A DNA stretch of 64,000 nucleotides. Origin: Gigantopelta aegis (lineage: Eukaryota; Mollusca; Gastropoda; Neomphalida; Peltospiridae). The stretch covers positions 62,001 to 126,000 of the forward strand of contig NW_024532763.1 in assembly GCF_016097555.1 (NCBI RefSeq). Direction: 5' to 3'. Every line of letters begins with the position of its first letter. The first letter of the stretch is position 1. The translations under genes and the position numbers were made by a program. The notes under the pieces were generated by a model that worked only from the letters and a program-made list of their open reading frames with translations, was not told the DNA's origin and made no database searches. Of the stretch, positions 1 through 11,219 are shown piece after piece.

Positions 1-353
1 AAAATTGAAAGGTGGTTCAGTGAATATGAGATTGAGATCCTTGGGAGTCAGTTTAAGATTGCTGAAAAGGTAGTCCCAAACTTGACGTTGAGTATCCCAG
101 TTGACCAAATATCCTTTTTGAAATGGAAGTAAATAGAACAGTCTGACAAGTCTTTGCACTCATCCAATGGTTTGCAATGAAATTACGCCTTCTCTCAGAT
201 TTTGATCTTGAAAAAATACTGTAATGATAATCATACAATTTAAATCTACCTTGTTATACAGTTAGGTACACACATAGGTTCACTGTCTGTATGTAAACCA
301 ATCTTTAACGAATATGCTCCATTGTCAATAATTAGCTTTTTTTGAGAAGACAT
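1..353 (-). CDS. ACTR6: Actin-related protein 6, 5' part (partial)
   Basis: Nuclear actin-related protein, a subunit of SRCAP/SWR1-type complexes that deposit H2A.Z. Exon 1 (353-250) starts at an ATG and encodes an actin-fold opening containing IIDNGAYSLKIG, close to the human LVLDNGAYNAKIGY. Exon 2 (218 to the window edge) gives FSRSKSERRRNF and then GYLVNWDTQRQVWDYLF, nearly identical to human ACTR6. The intervening intron is only 31 nt (249-219, GT-AG). Two single-base frame differences occur in exon 2 between about 110 and 170, in otherwise conserved sequence, and look like sequencing errors. The gene continues left of the window. It is head-to-head with the FUBP-type gene, with 135 bp between start codons. 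Family assignment is firm; the rest of the protein is not visible. Confidence 0.9.
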
Positions 354-488
354 GTTGAAGTTATGATATAATAGCCACCATGCGCTTATAGAACGTTGCT
401 ACTTACCGAGCATGCGCAAACAATTCTAATAGCCTCATGTTTTAGGTCAATTTCTTGTGTAGTGTAAACGTTTCTCTAACCTTATTCA
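354..488. promoter_or_regulatory. Bidirectional promoter between ACTR6 and the FUBP-type gene
   Basis: This 135 bp separates two divergent start codons. It contains CATGCGCA at 411-418, resembling the half-site of the NRF1 element (consensus YGCGCAYGCGCR), and CATGCGC at 379-385. No TATA box is evident. A shared promoter is inferred from geometry. Confidence 0.5.
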
Positions 489-3400
489 ATGGCTGACACT
501 TCTAATACCATAATATCAGAAGCTCAGAAGAGGGCACAAGAGGTAAAGATGGCCACAAAAATTCTAATTCACTTTGTCATTGTCTCTTTTCAGATTGCTG
601 CCAAATTAACAGCTGGAGCGTTCAGTAATGGCGGAGATGGTAAGTATTTATTTTGTGTAGTCAATCATGTTATTTGTACTAATAGACAATAATCGTAAAA
701 GACCACTAGAAGATAATTATGGCATTGATGGGCCAGAAACAAAGAAATTACCAGCGATGGTACAGTTCCTCCCGGGACCCAACCAGCTTCCGCAAATGCC
801 AAAGCAATAGCTCAAGCAGCAATATCAAAGTATGCGTACCTAATTAAAAGTCTATTTCAATTTTACTTTTATATTTCAGGATTGCGGGACAATTAGGTTT
901 AGCAGCATCGATGACAATAGAGATTAAAATTCCTAATAGGATGGTCGGTTTAGGTAGGTCACATGACTTTCTCTACCAAGTCACACGATTGAATCTTCTA
1001 CAGTGATAGGTAGACAAGGAGAAATGATAAACAAATTACAGGCTGAATCAGGAGCTAGAATACAAGTAGCACCAGGTGACAATGTACATGTAATGCATGT
1101 AGTATATCCATGGATACTTTATAGATGGATCTGAGATAAATGGCGAGAGGCAAGTGAGCATATCCGGATCTCCCGAGACAGTAGAGTGAGTTTGTGACTC
1201 TTGATTGACTTCAGATCATGTTTCTGTGTTTGCCTAGGAGAGCTAAAAGTTATGTCCATAAAGTGATAGAAGATGCTGGAGGAGTAACAAGTGTTGTTTC
1301 AGTATGTAATATGTTTATATGTACTGTTAGTGAGCATCAGTGCATACTTACTACAGTGACCCTAGGATAGCTACCATTAGTAAACTCTAGACTAGTGAAC
1401 ATCAGTACTTACCACAGTCATCTAGGATAGCTACCATTAGTAAGGTCTAGACTAGTAAACATCAGTGCTTACCACAGTCATCTAGGATAGCTACCATTAG
1501 TAAGGTCTAGACTAGTAAACATCAGTACTTACCACAGTCATCTAGGATAGCTACCATTAGTAAGCTCTAGACTAGTAAACATCAGTACTTACCACAGTCA
1601 TCTAGGATAGCTACCATTAGTAAGGTCTAGACTAGTAAACATCAGTACTTACCACAGTGACCTAGGATAGCTACTATTAGTAAGCTCTAGACTAGTAAAC
1701 ATCAGTACTTACCACAGTCATCTAGGATAGCTACCATTAGTAAGGTCTAGACTAGTAAACATCAGTACTTACCACAGTCATCTAGGATAGCCAGCATTAA
1801 TAAGATCTAGACTAGTAAACATTAGTACTTACCACAGTGACCTAGGATAGCCAGGGTCTAGACTAGTGAACATCAGTACTTACCACAGTGACCTAGGATA
1901 CTATAAATTATTCAATAGACTAGTTTGACATAGGATGATAACATTTCTGTGGTAGCAAGTGATTTAGTTTTTTACGGATCCTCTGTAACTGATGATAAAG
2001 CTATTCATTGCTATAATATCTGATGCTACCATTTACACTAACCTCCCTCTACTAATATAAAAGAGGGAGGCAGTGGTTATTGCTATGATGAGCTGTCTAA
2101 TCTCCCTTATTAAATCTGATACTACAGATGACACCATTAGGACGCCAATCCTCTGAGCTGACCACAATAGTAAATTAACTTGATAATGCTGTGAATTTCT
2201 GTTAATATATAAAATCATTTGAAATTTAAATTTTAAACCTAATAAACATTAATTTCATATGTTTCCTTTTTGTATACTAGCAAATGAACTTGAGCCCGGT
2301 CAAGAGATAGTTGAGTTATGATTCCAGCGAATAAAGTCGGATTAATTATTGGTATGATGTAATAAATGTATATTGGACCAGGTGTTGGCACACGTGATGA
2401 ATTTATTAATCATTGTTTGATTAGAAGTGTGAAAAATTACTGATAGGGTAGAATCTGATGTGTCAAGAGTTTAAGAGTTCAACAACAATTATTTTTTGAG
2501 ATGCTGTAGTTTATATAATATGTTATGTTTTGTTATTATATTTAGTATTATATGTACAGTATGTTTTCAGTTTCATTCCTATTGTTGTTGTTATGATGTT
2601 TTGTTTCATTTTGTTTTCATTTTCAGGTAAAGGTGGAGAGATGATCAAGATGTTACAAGAACGAGCTGGTTGTAAGATGCAAATGATACAAGAGGACCAT
2701 ACGCTGCTACACCTGAAAAACCTCTCAGAATGACAGGGTTTCCAGAAAATTGCAAAGTAAATAACACACACACATACGCATGTACACACCTTCCAATGGC
2801 TACTGATGTGATAGAGTGCTTTTCATTCTGATAATATTGTGATGTTTACATTATTTTTCACCGGCGAACTGAAGTCATTGATTTGTTAGACATCACATTT
2901 TATGAATACACATACACACGCATTTTATTATCCTGTTGTTCTGTTTTGTTACAGAAAGCTCGTCAACTTGTATTAGAACTAATGGAACAAAAAGAACTAG
3001 AGGTATGTCCTGACAATATGTGACATCATATGACATCACTAAAGCCACCTCCTCCTTTTTGGTTTCAACTAAAAATGTAGTTATTAAGTATAGAAAATTT
3101 TTAAATGCATTTTTTAAAAACATGCATGTATGCATAATTTTTGGAGGGTACATTTACATGTACACAACCCTCGTCACTCTGGCGGCGAGGTAGCCTCCGT
3201 CCCTCCCTCCCTTTCCTTCTCGCACAAGACGATTCCAGACAATATCATTTAAAGGTTAGGTGACAGATTTTGTGCATTTTTTCTCTCGTCATGTGTTAAT
3301 ATTGAGTATATTACTGTACAATGTAGTGTGTGGAGAAATAATAGTGAAAATAAATATTTATATTATTATAAGGCAGTAAGAATGATGTTTAATAACTGTT

Positions 3401-5331
3401 TGTATTGTATTGGTTTCTCTTACCACTGCTATTTCACCACTGATTGACTGTTTATTGTATTATGTATTCATGGGAGTAAAGAACACATGTATACTTATTT
3501 TGTGAAATCTAGCATTTGAATACAATATATTTTATTATTCACTTGTTTACATGTGCTAGTAGCATATGATTATTTCTATAGGCTCGGGGTTTAACTGGTG
3601 ATCTGGGTGATCTCTCTCAAGGCATTCCCGACACACTGGAAGTATGTGTCTTCTGACTTTATGCCAATATTATTTTGTATTATTAATTTATATGTGTAGA
3701 TCAAGTACCAAAGCTTTAGTTGGTTTTATTATTGGACGTAATGGGGAAAATATTGTTAATATTCAGAACACCTGTAATGTACGTCTGCAGTTTCAAAATG
3801 GTACCTTCTTAGCCACTCTAGTGTGTGTGTAAGTTTGTTCACTTCACACAGATATTCCTGGGACTCCATTCAGAGTAGCTACTATTGCTGGTGATCCTAT
3901 GAATTGTCAAAGAGCTAAAGCTATGGTAGAGGAAATGGTTAACGAGGTGACGAATGCATGAGTCATACGATCTTTATTTAGGGTGTGACTACCTGTACAT
4001 GTTCTTTTACATGTGCTACTGGTTGGGTCATTTAAAATAATATTAATAATATTTAATAACTGTAAAAAGGAGGAGGTGGTTCAAATATTGTTATTAAAAA
4101 GGAAAGTTTGAAATGTTTTTTTTTTATTTTTACTTTTGTAGCGACAGCAATCTGGTATAAAGCCTCGTATTGAGTTACCAGATCCTCAAGGGCCAAGTGT
4201 ACAGACGGTTGGTTTTCCAATTCCTGCTAATAAATGTGGCCTAATTATCGGCAAAGGTCAGGCTCTAGTATTAAATTTTAACTCCTTTCAAGTGGTTTAT
4301 CAGGTGGTGATACAATTAGACAATTAATGGTACAATCTAGTTGTCACATTGAATTGGACAGGGGTCCAAGTCCTAACCCCCATGAGAAAATTTTTCAATA
4401 TTCGTGGGAACCCACAACAAATACAATTAGCACAACAATTGATTAGGCAAAAATGTGATGTAAGAGTTAATTAACTATTGTTATTATTATTACTTCCTTT
4501 CCCTCTTTTATTAAGGGGGAGGGGATGCCTGGTATATATCCTGGACAACCACTTCCAGGGTAAAATCTCTATTGAAATTGTTATTACTCAATAAATAGAT
4601 TACTGTCCTCTAGCATGCCATTCCAAGGCCTGGAGCACACCATGTATCAACAGCCTGCTGGATTCCAACCAGGTCAACCTCCTATGGGAGGTCCCCCTAA
4701 TCCGTGGGGTCAATATGCTGCTTATGGAGCTGGGGGTGGCTACCCTGGTTATGGAACTTCACCTGCTGTGAGTATATTCAGTTATAAAAATTGTTTATGT
4801 GTGTTTTAATATTTATTTTGTTACCCTTATATCTAGCAACAACAACCTCAAGCACAGCAACAGCAGCCATCAAATGCTGAAGCAGGTAAGTTAAATTTTA
4901 AAAAGCCAATGATTTGGTTCATCATCTTTCTTACTCATTTGCATAAACATACATTTTATAGCGCAAGCTTGGGCGGCATATTACCAGCAATTACAAGCAT
5001 ACACACAACAACAACAGCAACCAGGGGTGGAGCTACCACAGTAACCCTCCCACAGCACAGGCACAACAGGCTGCCACGCAACCAGGTTAGATAATGATAT
5101 GAGAAGACAACAAAATGACTATCCTTAACCTTTTTAGCTCAGCAAAGACCTCAAGGACAGGCTACTCCCAGTAATGGCACTAATACTGTTGCTACTGCTG
5201 GTGCACAGCCAGCTGATTTACAAGCTCAGTGGGCGGAGTACTATCGCCAAATGGGATATTACTATCAACAACAGCAACAAATTGGTGGTGCTCAACAACA
5301 AGGGACTGCTCCGTCAGGAGAACAAAAGTAG
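489..5331 (+). CDS. Far upstream element-binding (FUBP/KHSRP)-type KH protein
   Basis: Single-stranded DNA/RNA-binding protein of the FUBP1/FUBP2(KHSRP)/FUBP3 family, acting in transcription, splicing and mRNA decay. Four KH domains are spread over short exons: KH1 near 900-1110 (MVGLVIGRQGEMINKLQ, split by an intron), KH2 near 2315-2750 (KGGEMIKMLQERAGCKM), KH3 near 3690-3940 (LVGFIIGRNGENIVNIQ), KH4 near 4190-4470 (CGLIIGK, then GGDTIRQLM). Each has the GXXG loop (GRQG, GKGG, GRNG, GKGG). The C-terminus is rich in Gly, Pro and Gln and has two family-type tyrosine motifs, AWAAYYQQLQAY (about 4965-5000) and QWAEYYRQMGYYYQQ (about 5225-5275). The reading ends GEQK-stop at 5329-5331. One intron holds a 60-bp minisatellite (1330-1902). 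Which vertebrate paralogue it matches cannot be decided; it may be the single pre-duplication gene. Confidence 0.92.
1330..1902 (+). repeat. 60-bp minisatellite, about 9 units (locus 1 of 5)
   Basis: Near-perfect tandem 60-bp units inside an intron of the FUBP-type gene. The plus strand reads CTAGGATAGCTACCATTAG, then TAAGGTCTAGACTAGTAAAC, then ATCAGTACTTACCACAGT. The same family recurs at 18905-19003, 28638-28925, 51087-52110 and 61225-61640, where the plus strand carries the reverse complement. Confidence 0.95.
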
Positions 5332-6328
5332 GATAGCTAGATAGGTGAGCCATGTACTGTCTGAACTGGTATCTATAGCAACTGCTAGTGTTTGTTGCTA
5401 TGGATACTAGGAATGACATGCGTCATAATGGCAGCCCCAATACATTATTATTTGCTCTTGTTTCCAGTGATCTGATGATGGTGAGACAATTGATGTATCT
5501 ATCATTATATTTGTTGCTGATATTGGATTTTCTCTCTCTCTATCTCTATCTATTTTTATTGGGTCTTTTTGTTCAGACCCTTTCCCTGAGTACCATTAGG
5601 TACTCTTAAGTAGTAATAGCAAGAAAACCTTATAAAATCACATGTTGTTGTTTTTTTGTTTCTTAATATATGTGTCTTGATAACTTTGTGAAGTACAATG
5701 TACATAACTACAACCAGGTTACAGGAGCCAGGTGTAATTATTATATATATTATATATATAGTTTATATGATGGTCCAACTATTATATTCTCTAAATGGAT
5801 TGATTCATTTCTCTTACTAGCCTCTGTTTGCATGAGCTGGGGAGATCACTCGCTGTAGTCGATGATCTGTTAAGAGCTGTTCATGGCTCCCCTCTCCCTT
5901 CCTCTACAGTCCAGGTGAAAGAAAATTGCTATTTTTTCTTGAGTGCATACAATAATTAATGCGATGATAATGATTTGATGATATGATTCTATTGTTTTCC
6001 ATTTCAATGACTTGTCATGCCTCCATCTTGTTATTGCTTTGCCCTCTCTCTCATGCACATTGCAATATTTTAAGTGCATATAGTATTCTTTTAAGGTATT
6101 GATAGATATGTCCCTCAACTGTTATCTGTGTGTGAGGGCAGAGAAAGTGAAGGTGAGATTATATAACTTCTCTAATATGACTTATAAATAGTGATGTTGC
6201 TACTTGTTATCTCATTCTTGAAATGTTCTTCGGTTGTTTTTTGAATAAATTTTCGAAGATTGTTTTAATTTTTTGAATAATACAAGTCACAGTAAAATTT
6301 TAATTTAGTTTATTAATATTTATTAATA
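5332..6328. other. 3' flank between FUBP-type gene and THNSL2 copy A
   Basis: No gene is seen. The left part is probably the 3' UTR of the FUBP-type gene; AATAAA occurs at about 6243. At 5927-6118 lies a segment of about 190 bp that recurs in direct orientation, roughly 80% identical by eye, at 7885-8090. The two copies therefore bracket THNSL2 copy A. Confidence 0.6.
5927..6118. repeat. Direct repeat flanking THNSL2 copy A (left copy)
   Basis: Shared blocks with 7885-8090 include CAATAATTAATGCGATGAT, TTTTCCATTTCAATGA and CTTGTTATTGCTT, in the same order and spacing. It is probably a leftover of the tandem duplication that made the THNSL2 copies. Confidence 0.75.
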
Positions 6329-7805
6329 CTAATTAATAAACCTCACAATGGTGTCTCTTAGTGTGTCTTCCCAGTTCTCTCCTTGGTTCATTTCTTGATA
6401 ATATTCTGTCATACCTTTTAAATTATCAACACAAGGATGACTAGGTATTGGTACATTATCTCCAATGAGATGAACAAAATCAGGAATTTTGCAGCTGTTG
6501 CAGTAGCTAGACAGACTGATAGTGTCAATGAAAAAGAAGGATCTGCTTTGGTAGCTCCAGCAACTCCTACAGCAGTGTGAGGACAGATATGGATATAGTG
6601 GTACTTCTCCCATATCATTTTAGCTGTTGTAAGAGCCTCTTCTTGAGTTATTCTTTCTGTATGAATGCCTTTACTTGCAACATCTAGTATGGTTTGAGGA
6701 ATCTTAGCAACACCTTTGGAATGATAGTCTTCCATAATAGACTTGACAAGTGTAGCATCACCTTTAGCAAGTAAGAACAGGATGCGTTCAATATTGTGTG
6801 GGAACACTGTGTCCATGGAACATGATGGTGTATTAATAACATTCAATGGTTTGTAGAGGTAACCCTGAGTGAGGCACTTGTGAAAGAAGTCATTCTCGTT
6901 GACTACAGATACTACTTTAACAGGGACACCCATACATTGTGACAGGTAAGCACTGGTTGAATCAACCAATGCTCCAGAAGGTATATAAAAAGTGACATCG
7001 TTATCACAACTCGGACATAACTTCAGATATGTGTAAATGTGATGTACAGTATGACACACAAGACGTCCTACATTAGGACTGTTGACCCACAGCATGTTGT
7101 GCTTCTTAGCAAAGTTCTGATCATTGAAAATATCAATGATCATGTTATCGAAACTATCTGAAGCATTGTCACAGGAAAAGGTCCTGATATTTGGTGACTG
7201 AACAGTTGTCATCTGTAGTCTTTGCAGTGTGCTGATACTGTGTTTAGGGTACAATACAATAAGATTGACCTTTCTGAGTTCTTGAATGTTTGAATAGCAG
7301 CACTACCAGTATCCCCCAAGGTGCTAACTATTGCTGTCCCTTTCTTTCCTTGTTTCTGTAGGAAAATGATCCACAAAACGAGAGAAGAGTGCAAAATGCT
7401 AAATCTTTAAATGCTCCAGTTGGACCATGCCACATTTCTAAGATATTGTAAGACCAACTTGAGTTACAGGGATGATCTCTGGATGATGGAAAGACGAAAA
7501 GCAGTCCTTTACCATATCTGTTAGGATTAAAAATACAATACTACAGATCATAGCACAGATATATTTTCCTAAATTTAACCTGTTAGGTCTAATGTAGATA
7601 TTTCTTCTTCTGATACAAACAATTGTACAACTTCTTTTGCCAACTCTGGGTAGGTCAGATTTGACCAAATTTTTAGTTGTGCATTGGTGATTACTGGAAC
7701 TTGTTCAGGTATATATAGGCCGCCATCTGGAGCATATCCTGTTAAGATAGCTTCTTGAAAAGAAACAGGTTGGATTCCACCTCTGGTGGACACAAAACGT
7801 TTCAT
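6329..7805 (-). CDS. THNSL2: Threonine synthase-like 2 (copy A)
   Basis: PLP-dependent protein of the threonine synthase family. Vertebrate THNSL2 acts on O-phosphohomoserine or phosphothreonine as a phospho-lyase; animals lack threonine synthesis. The start is at 7805: KRFVSTRGG, then GYAPDGGLYIPEQ, matches human THNSL2 residues 2-35. Exon 1 ends at 7580. The PLP lysine sits in GPTGAFKD (Lys codon about 7406-7408). STLGDTGSAAIQTF (about 7290-7335) is the phosphate-binding loop, although the usual SGDTG is LGDTG here. The C-terminal part has ICPHTAVGVAGATKADPSF and ATAAKF, then GENWEDTLRDTIV, as in THNSL2. A one-base shortening at about 6481 relative to copy B breaks the frame and is probably a sequencing error. 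Copy B lies 5.7 kb downstream on the same strand. The 3' third is almost identical to copy B while the middle is diverged. Confidence 0.88.
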
Positions 7806-7884
7806 TTCTCAGTATGGTATGCTAGGCTGTTTATATAATCGTCACATGGTAACTACGTGCAGTCCATCCGCTTCCTTCCTGCCT

Positions 7885-8090
7885 AAAATCTATTTTTTCC
7901 TGAGTGCAATTACAATAATTAATGCGATGATAGTGATTCGATAATATGGTTCTAATGTTTTCCATTTCAATGATTTGTTATGCATGCCTTGATCTTGTTA
8001 TTGCTTAATTTGTTCTCATTCTCTTATGAACATTGTAATAGTTTAAGTGTATATAATATTCTTTTAAAATATTGTTAGAAATATCCCTTG
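7885..8090. repeat. Direct repeat flanking THNSL2 copy A (right copy)
   Basis: Matches 5927-6118 in the same orientation, as described there. It runs directly into a THNSL2 exon-1 remnant at 8093-8162. Confidence 0.75.
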
Positions 8091-8092
8091 TA

Positions 8093-8162
8093 TTAAAAAT
8101 ACAATACTGTAGAGAAACAGGTTGGACTTCTCTGCTTCTGGACACAAAGCATTTCATTTTTA
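8093..8162 (-). pseudogene. Remnant of a THNSL2 first exon
   Basis: The plus strand reads AAAAATACAATACTGTAG, then GAAACAGGTTGGA, then CTGGACACAAAGCATTTCATT. These match intron 1 of copy A near 7530-7546 and the exon-1 start at about 7760-7806. The two source pieces, about 220 bp apart in copy A, are joined here. It is a short scar of a further THNSL2 copy or of an aberrant duplication and has no coding value. Confidence 0.7.
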
Positions 8163-8665
8163 ATTAACCCTCTATGTAGGTGATGATCAGTGTTTCATAG
8201 AAAGACCCTGTCCTGAAGTCTTAACTTATTTATAGAAATATTTACAATCATTAATAGCAAGTTCACAAAACTCCTGTACACTGAAGAATCACCATTGGCA
8301 ACACATCAAATAATGTCAGTAATTCATCACATGACTTGCATTGATGTACCATGAATATTGACATTTGATATGAATTGTTACATTTATTATATAGATCTAT
8401 ATCTCTTTGCTATGATAGTAGTAAATAAAAAATTTAGTTGTTCTTAATATGTTAATAAATGAAACTGAAAGTAACTTCTGACAATATTATCTTTCTAAGC
8501 ATGTTTTGGCGGAAAATATATTATTCACTGACGAATCAGATCGCTTCATTTCTGATATCATCATACATTGTGCTTATCAGAATTATATTGTTGGATGTTG
8601 TTACTACTAACAATGTAGTTACCAGTAAGACCGGTTTGTCGCACTGGTCACACAAGTTATAGATC
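8163..8665. other. Gene-free stretch upstream of TATA element
   Basis: AT-rich sequence with no supported gene. A 67-codon plus-strand frame at 8459-8662 has no recognisable features and is probably chance. Confidence 0.5.
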
Positions 8666-8669
8666 TTAC

Positions 8670-8740
8670 TGCGCATGCTCAGTATAAACCCGGGAAAAAC
8701 GTGCTATAAAAACAGTTATGGTCTGCACTTGCACTCTGTT
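8670..8740 (+). promoter_or_regulatory. Candidate core promoter with NRF1-like site and TATA box
   Basis: TGCGCATGCTCA at 8670-8681 resembles an NRF1 element. TATAAAAAC follows at 8705-8713, with an initiator-like GCACTTGCACTCTG about 20-30 bp further on. The arrangement suggests plus-strand transcription into the 8.7-13.4 kb repeat region, where no protein gene is recognised. The transcript itself is hypothetical. Confidence 0.4.
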
Positions 8741-9179
8741 TAACCAAATTGCAGAGCTGAGGTACAATTGATCCTGTAAAAAAAGAACTATTTTCTGCTG
8801 TTAGATCCTGCTTAGCCAGGTTGGCCAAACGAATGCTGTTCCCTAGAGAAGGGACAAAATCACATTCACATGACGTATCTATGATGTTCTTGTTGGTTAT
8901 TATGGTAATCTGTAAGTCTGTTCATGTATGTAGTGTACATTTCTCATGTATTGGTAGTTGCATGATGGACAACATATGATGGACTAAAGTGAAGACTTGC
9001 ATGTTACGGCACATGACAATATAGACTTCCATCTCCCTATGTTCTGTTACAAGTCCATTTGTTGATACACCGCTGTATCTAAGGGATTTGTTTGTGCTTA
9101 GTTGGGTTATCACTGTGTGTTCGCTTCGGTAGAGAATCATTTCTGGCCCACAGCTTGGCTTTGACCCTGACGGTATCTG

Positions 9180-9430
9180 GGCCATCTAGTTTTTGTAGAC
9201 TGGGGCCACCACTTAGTTTTTATAGACTGGGTCATCTAGTTTTTGGTAGGAGTGCATGATCAACAAGGTATCATGTGCTCCTAGTTTTCTTAGGTCTAGA
9301 TAATTGATACATTTTGAGCATGTAGACTAGTTTTTTGTGGCCCATCTACTTTTTACCCAGCTTTTCTGGGTTACCTAAGTTTTCCCAGCTTTTACTGGGT
9401 CTAGTTTTTCCCCAGCTTTTACTGGGTGTA
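9180..9430. repeat. Cluster of short hairpin repeats
   Basis: Contains repeated TAGTTTTTGTAGACTGGG-like segments and three short inverted repeats at about 9356-9427: CCCAGCTTTTCTGGG once and CCCAGCTTTTACTGGG twice, each able to fold as CCCAG/CTGGG. Function unknown. Confidence 0.6.
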
Positions 9431-9655
9431 TTATGTCCACATTCACCTCTGTATTTTTATTTTTTTTGTTGTTGTTGTTAACATTGTTGCTTGTCTTGTC
9501 TTGCTTGTCTTCCTTCAAAAATGTGAGTTACGTTGTCTTTTTGTTTAGTAACTGTACACTATGTGACAGTAATTGTACTACTACATTCTATAACAGAACT
9601 AAGCACCAATACAGTTCATTATAAGGAGATGGAAGTCCTAATATATAATGTATTG

Positions 9656-9707
9656 TAGAAACTAGTGATACCTCTGTGTACCCGTAGTACATGAGGACTA
9701 GTTTCTA
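9656..9707. repeat. Inverted repeat (hairpin) with 11-bp perfect arms
   Basis: Arms TAGAAACTAGT (9656-9666) and ACTAGTTTCTA (9697-9707) are perfect complements, and CCTC/GAGG further in extends the pairing. The loop is about 20 nt. Confidence 0.75.
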
Positions 9708-9949
9708 TTACTCTATTCTGTATATTGTTGCTGCTGCTGCTTTGGACTGCATATTATGAGCATTAGCTTCGAGAAATTTCTTCAAATGAGCTTTTTCTGA
9801 TATTGTTTCATAGTATATTCTTATGTCAGGTTTTGTATGTTATAGTTTCATTGACTTCAAAATGTGCATACAAGTTTGAATGATTGAAGATGGTTTCTGA
9901 ATTGAGGTTATATCTCATGGAGTTTAAGGCACATTCATACAATTCAAGT

Positions 9950-10620
9950 AATTGTCAAGAAAGTTTCGGGCCTTTTACAAAATCATCAAGACAACTTCGG
10001 GCCTTTGACATAATTGTGGTGATAGCTTCAATGAATGAATCATCAAGACAGCTTTAGACATTATCAAGAAAGCTTTGGACCATTGAAATATATATCAAGA
10101 CAGCTTTGAATGCTTCGGGAATTGGATTGAGAGTCAAGATGGCTTAATGTTGAGCATTGAACCAATAACTGTGTTATATGACTTAGTTTGATTGTTTACT
10201 GATTTCAGCGTCGCTTTTCAAACTGTTTCTTTTTAAATTCATATTTTCAAAACAGCTTAGCATTATTTAAAGAATTTTTTTTCTTTAAGTGCTTAATTTT
10301 GGATCTGGTTTGTTTCTAAAGACAGTTAGCACGTCATTTTTAATATCAGTTTTTTTTTGACTAATGTCTTAGCTTTGTTTTTCAAACTGATTTCTCTATT
10401 TTAAAATCAAGTCTCTCGAGCAGTATTACAAAGACAGTTTAGCATTACTTTTGAGCTTTCATTTACTTTTCATGAGAGCTTAGCATCTCCTAATTCTTTT
10501 AATTTTATTATGATAATAATATAAGCATCATAAGGAGACCAATACATAATTTAACTTAGCTTATTACAAGTATTCAAACTATATATTTAACAAGCTAGCA
10601 TTTACATCTTGAATGTAGCA
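9950..10620. repeat. Degenerate repeats rich in AGCTTAGCAT and AAGACAGCTTTG
   Basis: Segments such as ATCAAGACAGCTTT and AAGAAAGCTTTGG recur irregularly at 9955-10140. AGCTTAGCAT and similar motifs recur at 10250-10620 before the regular 33-bp array begins. They look like eroded tandem repeats. No coding signal. Confidence 0.45.
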
Positions 10621-10624
10621 TAGC

Positions 10625-11045
10625 ATCATTACAGTGAGCCTATTGAGAGCATCTAACACTAGCTTTAACATTTCAATGAGAGCATCTAACACTAGCTTTT
10701 AACATTTCAATGAGAGCATCTAACACTAGCTTAACATTTCAATGAGAGCATCTAACACTAGCTTTAACATTTCAATGAGAGCATCTAACACTAGCTTAAC
10801 ATTTCAATCAGAGCATCTAACACTAGCTTTAACATTTCAATGAGAGCATCTAACACTAGCTTTAATACTTCAATGAGAGCATCTAACACTAGCTTTAATA
10901 TTTCAGTGAGAACATCTAACACTAGCTTTAACATTTCAGTGAGAACATCTAACACTAGCTTTAATATTTCAGTGAGAACATCTAACACTAGCTTTAACAT
11001 TTCAGTGAGAACATCTAACACTAGCTTTAACATTTCAGTGAGCCT
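10625..11045. repeat. 33-bp minisatellite, about 12-13 units
   Basis: Units contain AGAGCATCTAACACTAGCTT followed by TAACATTTCAATG, with variants using AGAACATC and TTTCAGTG. Because 33 is a multiple of 3, frames stay open on both strands (11-residue repeats such as RTSNTSFNISV on plus and KLVLDVLTEML on minus). I regard these as repeat shadows rather than genes. Confidence 0.93.
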
Positions 11046-11219
11046 ACCATTGTTGTATTGATTGGCATAGAATTTGGCTGTAAATTTGTCATCTAGCTTT
11101 CTTCATTCTCTGTAGCTTTCTTCTGTCAATAGTAACAAGTTTGTTGATTTAGAAATTACATTGAATGTTGTAGCAAGTATTGCAGTGAGACAAAAGATTC
11201 TTAATGTCTATCAGTTTGA

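Noticed and set aside
8660-9720. Possible LTR because of TATA box and sharp onset
   Set aside because: No matching second copy, no primer-binding site or retroelement coding sequence in the window; treated as a candidate promoter instead.
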